Shown: piece after piece, positions 54,098 through 63,479 of the stretch
How the letters are laid out: each line of letters opens with the position of its first letter
How positions within the stretch are numbered: the stretch's first letter is position 1
NCBI GenBank assembly: GCA_030683815.1
Contig: JAUXPJ010000010.1
Coordinates: forward strand, 1-64,000
Direction: 5' to 3'
DNA length: 64,000 nucleotides
Origin: Flavobacteriaceae bacterium
GTDB taxonomy: Bacteria; Bacteroidota; Bacteroidia; Flavobacteriales; Flavobacteriaceae
Position numbers and translations under genes: made by a program
The notes under the pieces: model-generated
What the model was told of the DNA's origin: nothing
Databases searched by the model: none
Seen by the model: the letters and a program-made list of their open reading frames with translations, nothing else

Positions 54098-55285
54098 ATG
54101 AAACGAGTCATCGTAGGGCTTTCGGGCGGAGTAGATAGCAGTGTAGCTGCCTATTTGTTACAACAACAAGGATATGAAGTTATTGGTTTGTTTATGAAGA
54201 ACTGGCATGATACTTCGGTAACCATTTCTGACGAATGTCCTTGGTTAGAAGACAGTAATGATGCGATGTTGGTAGCTGAAAAATTAGGAATACCGTTTCA
54301 GGTAGTGGATTTGAGTGAACAATACAAAGAATGCATTGTAGATTATATGTTTCGGGAATATGAACTGGGAAGAACGCCCAATCCGGATGTGCTTTGTAAC
54401 CGAGAAATAAAATTTGATGTTTTTATGAAAATTGCGTTGGAATTAGGCGCGGATTATGTAGCCACTGGTCATTATTGCAGAAAATCCGAGGAAGAAATCA
54501 ACGGAAAACCTATCTATAAATTATTGGCCGGGAAAGATTCCAACAAAGATCAGTCGTATTTTCTGTGCCAACTTTCTCAAGAACAATTGTCAAAATCCCT
54601 TTTTCCTATTGGGGAACTAACCAAACCGGAAGTTAGGACTATTGCTGCCGGTTTAGATTTAATTACCGCCGAAAAAAAAGACTCTCAGGGCCTGTGTTTT
54701 ATAGGAAAAGTGCGCTTACCGGAATTCCTTCAGCAACAATTAAAACCCAAAGAAGGAGTTATAGTTCAAATACCCGATACCTTTGAAAAGTACCATCAAC
54801 CACTTCCTAAATTTCAAAATAAAGAAGCAGAATTAAGGTATAAATCAACCGATTTTAATTATAAAATTTCTGATGGAAAAGTAGTTGGTAAGCACTTTGG
54901 CGCCTATTATTTTACTATTGGTCAACGGAAAGGACTCCATATTGGTGGCACTATAGAACCCCTGTTTGTCATTAATACCGATGTTGCTAACAATGTAATT
55001 TTTGTGGGTGAAGGTGCACATCATCCCGGATTAAAAAGAAAGGTATTGCAAGTTCAGAACGAAGAAGTTCATTGGATTCGAGAAGATTTAAAGCTCAATA
55101 AAGGTGAATCATTAAAAGTAAAAGCACGAATTAGATACCGTCAACAATTAAGTAAAGCGGTAGTTTACCAATTTAAATCAGGGTTATATGTCGAATTTGA
55201 AAACGATCAATCGGCTATTACCAAAGGACAGTTTGCAGCTTGGTATATGGAGGACGAATTATTGGGATCTGGCGTTATTTCCTGA
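54098..55285 (+). CDS. mnmA: tRNA-specific 2-thiouridylase
   Basis: Adds sulfur to U34 of Lys, Glu and Gln tRNAs. The PP-loop [15 protein letters not shown] is near residue 6, catalytic cysteines are in [11 protein letters not shown] (about 98) and [11 protein letters not shown] (about 198), and [10 protein letters not shown] is a family mark. The length of 395 is usual; the insert CPWLEDSND near residue 45 is common in Bacteroidota. Next comes a palindromic repeat rather than a co-transcribed gene. Confidence 0.95.
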   Translation: MKRVIVGLSGGVDSSVAAYLLQQQGYEVIGLFMKNWHDTSVTISDECPWLEDSNDAMLVAEKLGIPFQVVDLSEQYKECIVDYMFREYELGRTPNPDVLCNREIKFDVFMKIALELGADYVATGHYCRKSEEEINGKPIYKLLAGKDSNKDQSYFLCQLSQEQLSKSLFPIGELTKPEVRTIAAGLDLITAEKKDSQGLCFIGKVRLPEFLQQQLKPKEGVIVQIPDTFEKYHQPLPKFQNKEAELRYKSTDFNYKISDGKVVGKHFGAYYFTIGQRKGLHIGGTIEPLFVINTDVANNVIFVGEGAHHPGLKRKVLQVQNEEVHWIREDLKLNKGESLKVKARIRYRQQLSKAVVYQFKSGLYVEFENDQSAITKGQFAAWYMEDELLGSGVIS

Positions 55286-55327
55286 TTGTAAATTATTTAC
55301 AGCAGTTTACATTACTGAATTTGAGAA

Positions 55328-55420
55328 ACACACCCCCAATCCCGACAGGTCGGGTTAGAAAGAAATAAATTTCCCTCTTGAGAGAGTTTATCCCGATTTA
55401 GCGGGAGGTTAGAGGTGTGT
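55328..55420. repeat. Composite palindromic repeat
   Basis: Outer arms ACACACC (55328-55334) and GGTGTGT (55414-55420) enclose CCCGAC/GTCGGG (55341-55354), a CCCTCTTGAGAG core and TCCCG/CGGGA (55391-55406). The ends and core match the perfect palindrome at 12973-13012, so both belong to one dispersed family. It sits 42 bases after mnmA but has no T-run. Confidence 0.75.
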
Positions 55421-55508
55421 AGTTATAGGTTTACACAAAAAAGTATCAAACATGGTTATTTCGTTTTAAAATAGTAATTTCGTTTATCTCAAATCTTAGA
55501 TAAGGAAA

Positions 55509-56933
55509 ATGAAAGAATTTAATTTTTATAATTTCACAAAAGCTATTTTTCAACTCGTGCTTCTAGGACTTTTAATTTCTTGTGATAAAGATAGTACTAT
55601 TGAAACTCCTGATTCCAATATCACAGACCCTCCTGACACTCAAATTGAAATAGCTTGGGTTTATTTTAAAGACAAACCATCCAAAGAAACCTATAAATCA
55701 AATCCATTAACTATGCTGTCGCAACGTTCCATCAACAGAAGAACGAAACAAAATATTCCTTTGGACGATATCGATGTACCGATTGAAAAAACGTACTATA
55801 ATCAGATAAAAAATACTGCCGGAATTAAAATCATGGCGAAATCAAAATGGCTAAATGCGTTGCATATTGAGGGAACCAAAACCAATATCAACAAGTTAAA
55901 ACTAATCAGTTTTGTTTCTAAGGTGGATTTTGCTGATAAGTCTTTAAATATATCAGGAAGAATTTCGGATGCAAAACGCTCTCACCATCCAGAAAACAAA
56001 TTTGGAACCATAACAACAGATTTTAACTACGGAAATACCTTAACTCAAATTCAAATGTTGGGTGGCGATGTTTTACATCAACAAAATTTTACAGGAAATG
56101 GAATGTTAATTGCCGTTATCGATGCCGGTTTCCCTGGTGTCAATACGATGAGTGCTTTTAGCAGAATGCGAAGCAATAATAAAATTCTTGGTGGCTACGA
56201 TTTTGTCAATCGAAATGATAATTATTATACAGGAAATTCACACGGAACATCGGTTTTATCAACTATTGCGGGTTATGTAGAAAATCAATTTGTAGGGACA
56301 GGACCTGATGCTTCTTTTTATTTGTTTATTACCGAAGATAGCGCTAAAGAAACTCCGCTGGAAGAGAGTTTGTGGGTTGAAGCCGCAGAACGAGCCGATA
56401 GTTTGGGTGTCGATATCATCAATACATCCTTAGGATATTACACTTTTGATAATCCCAAACACGATTATACCTATGCCGATATGAATGGCAGTAAAACTTT
56501 TATTTCGCGTGGAGCAGAATTAGGTGTTTCTAGAGGAATGATTTTAATCAATGCCGCCGGTAATGAAGGAGCTGTTGTCTGGAAATACATCATCGCCCCG
56601 GCCGATGCAAAATCAGTTTTGACTGTTGGTGCCGTTAATGAAAATAAGGTAATAGCCTCTTTCAGTTCTTTTGGACCTACTTCTGACGGAAGAGTAAAAC
56701 CCGATGTTTTGGCTCAAGGGTTGAATGCATTTGTAATTAATTCTTCAGGACAAATTGCACCTTCTAGCGGTACTTCATTTGCGTCACCTATTATGGCTGG
56801 AGTAATTGCCTGTTATTGGCAGAAAAATCCGACTAAAACCAATAAAGAAATTATTAAACTGATTAAAGAATCTGCTCATTTATATCAAAGTCCAACTCCA
56901 CAAGAAGGTTATGGTATCCCAAAATTTAATTAA
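55509..56933 (+). CDS. Subtilisin-like S8 serine protease, predicted lipoprotein
   Basis: A 474-residue protease. The signal peptide ends in the lipobox LLISC (Cys about 26) followed by DKDST. A propeptide-like part has AWVYFKDKPS and LSQRSINRR. The catalytic domain has VIDAGFPG (Asp about 204), NSHGTSVLSTIAG (His about 244) and SSGTSFASPIMAG (Ser about 420). It ends soon after the last core helix, with no C-terminal T9SS sorting domain, which many Flavobacterium relatives have. The next ATG overlaps its stop by one base. Confidence 0.88.
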   Translation: MKEFNFYNFTKAIFQLVLLGLLISCDKDSTIETPDSNITDPPDTQIEIAWVYFKDKPSKETYKSNPLTMLSQRSINRRTKQNIPLDDIDVPIEKTYYNQIKNTAGIKIMAKSKWLNALHIEGTKTNINKLKLISFVSKVDFADKSLNISGRISDAKRSHHPENKFGTITTDFNYGNTLTQIQMLGGDVLHQQNFTGNGMLIAVIDAGFPGVNTMSAFSRMRSNNKILGGYDFVNRNDNYYTGNSHGTSVLSTIAGYVENQFVGTGPDASFYLFITEDSAKETPLEESLWVEAAERADSLGVDIINTSLGYYTFDNPKHDYTYADMNGSKTFISRGAELGVSRGMILINAAGNEGAVVWKYIIAPADAKSVLTVGAVNENKVIASFSSFGPTSDGRVKPDVLAQGLNAFVINSSGQIAPSSGTSFASPIMAGVIACYWQKNPTKTNKEIIKLIKESAHLYQSPTPQEGYGIPKFN

Positions 56934-57868
56934 TGACAACAAGAATAACCAAACTTTTTAAGATACAATTTCCCATTATTCAAGGGGGAATGATTTGGGT
57001 AAGTGGCTATAAATTAGCAGCAGCGGTGAGTAATGCCGGTGGCTTGGGATTAATTGGCGCAGGTTCCATGTATCCGGAGGTGCTGAGAGAACACCTTCAA
57101 AAGTGCAAAAGATCTACCGATAAACCTTTTGGTGTCAACGTTCCGATGTTGTATCCCAATATCGAAGAAATTATGAATATTATCGTTGAAGAAGGAGTTA
57201 AGATTGTTTTTACTTCCGCAGGAAATCCGAAAACGTGGACTTCTTTTTTAAAGGATAAAGGGATTATTGTTGCGCATGTAGTGAGCAGTGTGAAATTTGC
57301 GTTGAAAGCTCAGGAAGCCGGTGTAGATGCAGTTGTAGCGGAAGGATTTGAAGCAGGCGGACATAACGGACGGGAAGAAACTACTACTTTTACCTTAATT
57401 CCTATGGTGAAAGAAAAGTTAACGATTCCGTTAATTGCAGCCGGTGGAATTGCAACCGGAAGGGGAATGTTAGCAGCGATGGTGTTAGGTGCCGATGGCG
57501 TTCAAATAGGAAGTAGGTTTGCAGCGAGTGAAGAATCTTCTGCGCATCAAGCGTTTAAAGAAGTGATTGTAAATACACAAGAAGGAGATACTATATTGAC
57601 TTTAAAAGAATTAGCTCCAGTCAGATTAATTAAAAATCCGTTTTATCAGCAATTGCAAGACTTGTATCAACAGCATCCAACGACTGAACAACTCCGGCAA
57701 TTATTGGGTAGAGGCAGAGCTAAAAAAGGAATGTTTGAAGGCGATTTAATTGAAGGCGAATTAGAAATTGGTCAAATTGCCGGATTAATTCATGAGATTA
57801 AACCGGTTGCCGAAATTATAAATGAAATACTAGAGGAATTTAATTCCGTAAAGAGATCATTTTGTTAA
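56933..57868 (+). CDS. Nitronate monooxygenase / FabK-like flavoprotein
   Basis: A 311-residue FMN-dependent TIM-barrel protein. IIQGGMIWVSGYKLAAAVSNAGGLGLIGAG opens the barrel (written here only as the family's start; key residues are the GGM and GGLG), followed by VAEGFEAGGHNG (about 145) and AAGGIATGRGMLAAMVLGAD (about 178). Members oxidise nitronates or reduce enoyl-ACP; the His in GGHNG suits the first. Coupling to the protease is by overlap only. Confidence 0.86.
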   Translation: MTTRITKLFKIQFPIIQGGMIWVSGYKLAAAVSNAGGLGLIGAGSMYPEVLREHLQKCKRSTDKPFGVNVPMLYPNIEEIMNIIVEEGVKIVFTSAGNPKTWTSFLKDKGIIVAHVVSSVKFALKAQEAGVDAVVAEGFEAGGHNGREETTTFTLIPMVKEKLTIPLIAAGGIATGRGMLAAMVLGADGVQIGSRFAASEESSAHQAFKEVIVNTQEGDTILTLKELAPVRLIKNPFYQQLQDLYQQHPTTEQLRQLLGRGRAKKGMFEGDLIEGELEIGQIAGLIHEIKPVAEIINEILEEFNSVKRSFC

Positions 57869-57870
57869 TT

Positions 57871-58245
57871 TTATTTTCCCAAAATTAATTTTAACGCTAC
57901 TAGAATTAAGACACTTCCAAATATTTTTTTCAGCGTTTGCTGGTCAAGACTTAACGCTACTTTAGATCCAATAAATCCACCGATAATAAAAATAGCAGAA
58001 ACAATAATGGCATAACGCCAATCAATAGCACCTGCTTGATGGTAATTATAAACTGCCATTAGAGTCACTGGAGGCAGCATTACCGCTAAACTTAAACCTT
58101 GTGCCTGAAATTGTGAAAATCCCAAGAGGAATACAAATAAAGGAACCATAATGATGCCTCCTCCAACGCCGATTAAACCGCTTAATAAACCAGCACTTAA
58201 ACCTATTAATACAAGGGTAATAACTATAGATGTTGTCATTTTCAT
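57871..58245 (-). CDS. Half-size TSUP (TauE/SafE) family membrane protein
   Basis: A 124-residue membrane protein with four hydrophobic segments. GLSAGLLSGLIGVGGGIIMV is the TSUP signature, which occurs once; full-length members have two such halves and about 250 residues, so this one would need to dimerise. Small anion or sulfur compound export is the family theme. The start is uncertain: MKMTTS (58245) or the Met two codons later (58239). Confidence 0.8.
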   Translation of the reverse strand: MKMTTSIVITLVLIGLSAGLLSGLIGVGGGIIMVPLFVFLLGFSQFQAQGLSLAVMLPPVTLMAVYNYHQAGAIDWRYAIIVSAIFIIGGFIGSKVALSLDQQTLKKIFGSVLILVALKLILGK

Positions 58246-58306
58246 TTGTTTGTTTTTCTGTTGTTTTATAATAATCAATTGAAATACGATACGTTAATCT
58301 TTTAGA

Positions 58307-59206
58307 TTAAATTGGAATTTTTAAACTATAAATTTTATTTGTTGTATTTTTTAAGGAATTTTCCCGCAACCAAGGATTGTAAATTCGTAATAATTTATAA
58401 TTGGATTGATTGTCCTTTGCAAATTGAATCAAATCAGGAATTTCAGTCGCTACTTCCACCGTTTTAAATTGTGTAGGTTGATAATAATCTTCTTGTTCTA
58501 ATTCAAATCCGTATTTGGTAGGATTTGTAAAAATTTCTTTAAAAATAATGATTCTAGGAATATATCGAGCCGTTTCATCCACTACCAATAAATCGTAATA
58601 ATTGCTTACTTGTTGTTCTTTCACTCTTTTTCCAATGCCATTATTTCCAGCATTATAGGCCGCAGCCGTTAAGGTCCAATTACCAAATTTTTCTTTCGAT
58701 TTCAGCAAGTATTTACAGGCTGCATGGGTCGATTTTTCTACATCATAACGTTCATCTACATTATCATTTACTTCCAATCCGTTTTCTTGAGCGGTACCTT
58801 TCAACAATTGCCAAAAACCGCGAGCGTCGGAAGGAGAAACTACATTTTGCAAACCACTTTCAGCCACTGCCAAATACTTAAAATCATCTGGAACTCCATA
58901 TTGTTTTAAGATTGGTTCGATGATAGGGAAGTATTTGTTTACCCGTTTTAATTGAAGAAGTGTATTGGATTGCCAATAGGTGATAATGTGAAGCTCTTTG
59001 TCAAATCGTTCATGAATATCCGGTAAATGAAGCGGTGCTTTTTCACCTGCAAAATTTAAATTTTGTGGAACTTTTAACCCTTTAATAATATAGGTTTCAG
59101 CGGTGTTTTTATGTAAAAATTGACTGTTGGTAACACTATTAATAAATAAACCACTCAATAAAAGCACGGTTAAAATTGAAAAAAATCGGTTGGGTATATT
59201 CATCAT
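58307..59206 (-). CDS. Lytic transglycosylase (SLT domain)
   Basis: A 299-residue periplasmic enzyme with an N-terminal membrane anchor or signal (about 6-25). The SLT fold is at about 110-225: YLAVAESGLQNVVSPSDARG with the catalytic Glu in AVAESGL, FWQLLKGTAQENGL, and AAAYNAGNNGIGK. It cuts peptidoglycan glycan strands with 1,6-anhydro ends. No LysM domain is present, unlike MltD types. It lies 9 bases after rfbC. Confidence 0.9.
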   Translation of the reverse strand: MMNIPNRFFSILTVLLLSGLFINSVTNSQFLHKNTAETYIIKGLKVPQNLNFAGEKAPLHLPDIHERFDKELHIITYWQSNTLLQLKRVNKYFPIIEPILKQYGVPDDFKYLAVAESGLQNVVSPSDARGFWQLLKGTAQENGLEVNDNVDERYDVEKSTHAACKYLLKSKEKFGNWTLTAAAYNAGNNGIGKRVKEQQVSNYYDLLVVDETARYIPRIIIFKEIFTNPTKYGFELEQEDYYQPTQFKTVEVATEIPDLIQFAKDNQSNYKLLRIYNPWLRENSLKNTTNKIYSLKIPI

Positions 59207-59215
59207 ACATAGGTT

Positions 59216-59758
59216 TTAGTTAAACGGACTTTCAAATGTAGAAAAGGTTTCACCAATTAAATCTTTTTGAGATAAGACAGGCTGATCACAATTCCACTCA
59301 ATATGTAAACTAAAATCGTTCCAAAGTATTGTATGCTCAGCACTTTTTTCATAATAATTGGAACATTTATAACTAAAAATGGTATGATCCTCTAAGCTAA
59401 GGAAACCGTGTGCAAATCCTTCCGGAATAAATAATTGCTTTTTATTTTTTGCTGATAAAACCACCGAAAAATATTTGCCATAAGTGGGAGAAGATTGGCG
59501 CAAATCAATAGCAACATCCAATACACTTCCTTGAATTACGCGCACTAATTTGGCTTGTGCAAAGGGCGGAATTTGAAAATGCAATCCACGTAATACATTT
59601 TTTTGAGACATCGATTCGTTATCTTGAACGAATTTACAGTTAATAAATTCAGCTACTTTTTGCTCATTAAATGATTCAAAAAAGTAACCACGTTCATCTT
59701 CAAAAACGGCGGGAGTCAGCAGTAAAACATCTTTTAAAGGAGTCGTTTCAATGTTCAT
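59216..59758 (-). CDS. rfbC: dTDP-4-dehydrorhamnose 3,5-epimerase
   Basis: A 180-residue cupin epimerase of the dTDP-L-rhamnose pathway. LTPAVFEDERGYFFESFNEQ, NVLRGLHFQIPPFAQAKLVR with the catalytic His in GLHFQ, GSVLDVAIDLRQSSPTYG, FIPEGFAHGFLSLED and a Tyr-rich YKCSNYY are all family blocks. rfbA, rfbB and rfbD are not in the window. It sits between the hydrolase and lytic transglycosylase genes, 5 and 9 bases from them. Confidence 0.95.
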   Translation of the reverse strand: MNIETTPLKDVLLLTPAVFEDERGYFFESFNEQKVAEFINCKFVQDNESMSQKNVLRGLHFQIPPFAQAKLVRVIQGSVLDVAIDLRQSSPTYGKYFSVVLSAKNKKQLFIPEGFAHGFLSLEDHTIFSYKCSNYYEKSAEHTILWNDFSLHIEWNCDQPVLSQKDLIGETFSTFESPFN

Positions 59759-59763
59759 TTTTT

Positions 59764-60411
59764 TTAGATTGCTTGTTGAATTAATTGACTGATAGTTTTC
59801 GCTTTATTTAAAATCATAATATGCCTTCCACCGTTTACAATAATACAATTTTTGATGTATTTAATGGGAAAAACTTCGTCTTTATTTCCGTGTATATGAA
59901 TGATTTTCGGATCAGCCAGTGTTCGATCCCAATTCAAAACATTCCGCACTGCCCATTTTAAATAATTATAATCTCTTTTTGAAAGGTACAATCGATACAA
60001 ATCTATGCGTTCTGCTGTTTTTTTTCCAAAAAATATTTGAATAGAAAATTCTAAAGCATAAATTAATAAGTAAGGAAACAACCGGTATAAACGAATTTTT
60101 TTGGCAATTCTTGATAATTTAGAATGCTCGTATTTGGTTTTGATACTGGAAATAATGATGGTTTTTGAATCAGTTAAATAATTTTTCATTTCCTGAACAA
60201 TAATGCCACCAAATGAAACACCGATTAATATCGGATTTTCGTGTCTTACAAGTGCACACATTCTTTTAGAATAATCAGAAACAGTTTCGTTTTTTAAAGG
60301 ATCTATCCATTCTAAATAATGGATTTCATAATGCGATGGAAATTTTAAGTGCTCAAATATTTTGGAACTTGCTGCCAAACCGGGAACAAAATAGAGGTGA
60401 ATCTTTTCCAT
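59764..60411 (-). CDS. Alpha/beta-hydrolase
   Basis: A 215-residue alpha/beta-hydrolase. The opening IHLYFVPGLAASSKIFEHL has the oxyanion HG-like PG turn; the nucleophile elbow is LIGVSFGGIIVQEM with Ser about 62, the acid is likely D/E in HGNKDEVFP (about 179), and the His is in NGGRHIMI. Substrate unknown. Start at 60411 overlaps the mtaB TGA by one base (TGATG). Confidence 0.87.
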   Translation of the reverse strand: MEKIHLYFVPGLAASSKIFEHLKFPSHYEIHYLEWIDPLKNETVSDYSKRMCALVRHENPILIGVSFGGIIVQEMKNYLTDSKTIIISSIKTKYEHSKLSRIAKKIRLYRLFPYLLIYALEFSIQIFFGKKTAERIDLYRLYLSKRDYNYLKWAVRNVLNWDRTLADPKIIHIHGNKDEVFPIKYIKNCIIVNGGRHIMILNKAKTISQLIQQAI

Positions 60412-61742
60412 CAGCAAACGGTATAAGTAGCAAATTCGATCAAGACTTCTCCTTCTTCATCAATCTCACAAAGTTTTATATCATGTAATGTATTCACTAA
60501 ATTTTCATTCCATGCTATTTTAACACGTACATAATTTTCGGTAAATCCGAAGATAAATCCGCCTCTATTTTCATTTTCAAATAAAACAGTGGCAGTAGTT
60601 CCCAACTGGCTTTCATAAAAAGCGCGTCTTTTTTTTGCCGATAAACCACGTAACATTTTGCTGCGTTTGTGACGTATATTTTTAGGAACAACGCCTTCCA
60701 TTTCAATGGCTTCGGTGTTGGGTCGCTCAGAATAAGTAAAAACGTGTAAATAAGAAATATCCAATTCATTTAAAAACTGATAGGTTTCTAAAAATAATTC
60801 ATCGGTTTCGCCCGGAAAACCGACAATAACATCTACACCAATACAGGCGTTAGGCATGAGATTTTTGATGGTTTCAATCCGATTGGCAAATACTTCACGT
60901 GGGTAACGGCGCTTCATCAACTTTAACAATTCGTTGCTACCGCTTTGCAGCGGAATGTGAAAATGGGGTACAAAAGATGTTGAAATACTTACTTTTTCAA
61001 TAATTTCATTGGTTAATAAGTTGGGCTCGATGGATGAAATCCTGATGCGTTCAATTCCGTTGATTTTGTCCAATTCTTGAACTAATTCATAAAAGGTATG
61101 TTCGTGTTTCTTATCACCCAATTCACCTTTTCCATAATCGCCGATATTAACACCGGTTAACACAATTTCCTTGATATTCTGTTCGGCTATTTCACGGGCG
61201 TTTTTCAATACATTTTCTAAGGTATCACTCCGAGAAATTCCTCTGGCTAGCGGAATAGTACAATAGGTACATTTATAATCGCAGCCATCCTGAACTTTTA
61301 AAAAAGCCCGGGTTCGGTCGCCAATGGAGTAGGAGCTATCGTAAAAATTAGCATCTTCTATTTCACATGAATGAATTTCACTGACTTCATTTTTAGATAA
61401 ATCATTAATATAATTGGTTATTTTAAATTTTTCAGAAGTTCCCAATACTAAATCAACTCCATCAACCGCAGCCAATTCTTCGGGTTGTAATTGGGCATAA
61501 CACCCAATGGCTACCAAAAAAGCATTTTCATTTACTTTTAATGCGTTTTTAACGATACTTTTAAAGCGTTTATCGGCATTATCAGTTACTGAACAAGTGT
61601 TAATAACGTAAATATCAGCTACTTCATCAAAACCAACCCGTTGAAAACCTTCTTTTTTAAAATTTCTGGAAATTGTAGAAGTCTCTGAAAAATTGAGCTT
61701 ACAACCCAAGGTATAAAATGCCACTTTTTTTTGTCCGTTCAT
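60411..61742 (-). CDS. mtaB: tRNA t6A37 methylthiotransferase
   Basis: A radical-SAM enzyme that adds a methylthio group to t6A37. The UPF0004 domain has YTLGCKLN, INTCSVTD and IGCYAQ (three Cys for the second cluster); the radical SAM motif is CDYKCTYC (about 158), followed by GVNIGDYG and the TRAM-like C-terminus. ATG at 61742 gives 443 residues. It is the first gene of a minus-strand run, with a consensus promoter upstream. Confidence 0.94.
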   Translation of the reverse strand: MNGQKKVAFYTLGCKLNFSETSTISRNFKKEGFQRVGFDEVADIYVINTCSVTDNADKRFKSIVKNALKVNENAFLVAIGCYAQLQPEELAAVDGVDLVLGTSEKFKITNYINDLSKNEVSEIHSCEIEDANFYDSSYSIGDRTRAFLKVQDGCDYKCTYCTIPLARGISRSDTLENVLKNAREIAEQNIKEIVLTGVNIGDYGKGELGDKKHEHTFYELVQELDKINGIERIRISSIEPNLLTNEIIEKVSISTSFVPHFHIPLQSGSNELLKLMKRRYPREVFANRIETIKNLMPNACIGVDVIVGFPGETDELFLETYQFLNELDISYLHVFTYSERPNTEAIEMEGVVPKNIRHKRSKMLRGLSAKKRRAFYESQLGTTATVLFENENRGGFIFGFTENYVRVKIAWNENLVNTLHDIKLCEIDEEGEVLIEFATYTVC

Positions 61743-61762
61743 TCCATTACATTTATAGCTTG

Positions 61763-61790
61763 CAAAGTTACACATTTTTATAATTTACAA
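61763..61790 (-). promoter_or_regulatory. mtaB promoter
   Basis: On the minus strand: TTG (61790-61788), 17 bases, TAACTTTG (61770-61763), all matching the Bacteroidota consensus. The leader to the mtaB ATG is about 15 bases. It is divergent to the peptide-binding lipoprotein gene. Confidence 0.78.
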
Positions 61791-61814
61791 TTAACAATCA
61801 AGCGCTGCAATTAT

Positions 61815-63470
61815 ATGATACATAAATGGCTGGAGAAAAATAAGAAAATGATGGGTAAACTAATAGCATTAAAATTATTAAAGTACTTAATAATAGCATT
61901 TTACCTGTTTTTCTTTAGTGCTTGCTCAACTTCTTTAAAGGGAGATAAAACGGAAGTATTTCGCTATAATGAACATACCAATATTTCATCTTTAGATCCT
62001 GCATTTGCTAAAAATCAATCCAATATTTGGGTGGTAAATCAACTGTTTTCAGGTTTGGTACAGTTGGATGATTCGTTAAAAGTACAACCTGATATCGCGA
62101 AACATTGGAAAATTTCTGTGGATGGGGAAAAATATACCTTTTATTTAAGAAATGATGTGTTTTTTCACAAACATAAATTATTTGGAAAAGACAGTACCAG
62201 AAGGGTAAAAGCGTCTGATTTTGTATTTTCTTTTAACCGATTGCAAGATGAAAAAGTAGTCGCTCCCGGAAGTTGGGTTTTGAAAAATGTCAGTAGTTAT
62301 ACTGCTGAAAATGACACCACTTTTGTGATCACTTTAAAAGAAAGTTTTCCTCCTTTTTTAGGATTGTTAACGATGAAATATTGTTCCGTTGTTCCACAGG
62401 AAGCAGTTGATTTTTACGAAGCCGATTTTCGTTCAAACCCAATCGGAACCGGACCATTTCAATTCAAATTGTGGGTAGAGAACACTAAATTGGTGTTGAG
62501 AAAAAATACGCTCTATTATGAAAAAGATATAAACGGAGCTCCGTTACCGTATTTAGAAGCGGTTGCTATTACTTTTTTGCCTGACAAACAAAGTGAGTTT
62601 ATGCAATTTGTCCAAGGAAATATCGATTTTATTTCGGGTTTAGATGCTTCTTATAAAGATGAGTTATTGTTGAATGATGGAACTTTAAATCCGAAATACG
62701 AATCGCAATTCAATATGTATAAGAATTCGTATCTGAATACTGAATATTTAGGTTTTTATTTAAAAGAGATTAAGGGAACTGCGCCTGTCCACGAGCTATT
62801 GCGTAAAGCCATTAATTATGGATTTGACCGTGAAAAAATGATGTTGTATATGCGAAACGGTATCGGAATCGCCGCTAAACACGGAATTGTTCCTGTTGGT
62901 TTATCATCCTCCAGAAATGTAAAAGGCTTTACTTATGATATTGAAAAAGCTAAAAAACTAGTATTGGCATATCAACAACTTACCGGTAATAATTATCCAA
63001 AAGTTACCATTTCTACCAACAGTCAGTATGTAGATTTATGTGAGTTTATACAGCGTGAAGTGCAAAAAATTGGTATTGAAATGCACGTGGAAGTAGTTCC
63101 GGCATCAACTTTAAAACAAGCAAAAGCTACCGGAAAATTATCGGTTTTTAGAGGAAGCTGGATAGCCGATTATCCCGATGCCGAGAATTACTTATCCCTT
63201 TTTTACAGCAAAAATTTCGCTCCGGAAGGACCCAATTATTTTCATTATAAAAATGATTTATTTGATTTATGGTATGAAAAATCGTTTACACTAACCAATG
63301 ATTTGAAACGGAACGAACTCTACCAAAAAATGGACAGTTTACTGATGAGTTCGGCTCCTATTGTTCCCTTATATTATGATGAAGTGTTGCGATTTACACA
63401 GGAAAATGTGGTTGATTTGGGAATCAATCCAATCAATTTATTGATATTGAAAAGGGTAAAAAAGAAGTAA
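61815..63470 (+). CDS. Peptide-type ABC transporter substrate-binding lipoprotein
   Basis: A 551-residue SBP_bac_5 protein. The signal has the lipobox FFSAC; RYNEHTNISSLDPAFAKNQS and VVNQLFSGLVQLD open the binding domain, and DIAKHWKISVDGEKYTFYL and SNPIGTGPFQFKLW follow. Oligopeptides or dipeptides are the usual ligands. The start is uncertain: ATG at 61815, or 61848 in MMGKLIALK. No permease or ATPase gene lies next to it. Confidence 0.9.
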   Translation: MIHKWLEKNKKMMGKLIALKLLKYLIIAFYLFFFSACSTSLKGDKTEVFRYNEHTNISSLDPAFAKNQSNIWVVNQLFSGLVQLDDSLKVQPDIAKHWKISVDGEKYTFYLRNDVFFHKHKLFGKDSTRRVKASDFVFSFNRLQDEKVVAPGSWVLKNVSSYTAENDTTFVITLKESFPPFLGLLTMKYCSVVPQEAVDFYEADFRSNPIGTGPFQFKLWVENTKLVLRKNTLYYEKDINGAPLPYLEAVAITFLPDKQSEFMQFVQGNIDFISGLDASYKDELLLNDGTLNPKYESQFNMYKNSYLNTEYLGFYLKEIKGTAPVHELLRKAINYGFDREKMMLYMRNGIGIAAKHGIVPVGLSSSRNVKGFTYDIEKAKKLVLAYQQLTGNNYPKVTISTNSQYVDLCEFIQREVQKIGIEMHVEVVPASTLKQAKATGKLSVFRGSWIADYPDAENYLSLFYSKNFAPEGPNYFHYKNDLFDLWYEKSFTLTNDLKRNELYQKMDSLLMSSAPIVPLYYDEVLRFTQENVVDLGINPINLLILKRVKKK

Positions 63471-63479
63471 TAGTATTGG

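Noticed and set aside
55286-55420. Terminator for mnmA
   Set aside because: The hairpins are compound and lack a following T-run; the sequence matches a dispersed palindrome family.
59216-59758. Full dTDP-rhamnose operon
   Set aside because: Only rfbC is present; its neighbours are a hydrolase and a lytic transglycosylase.
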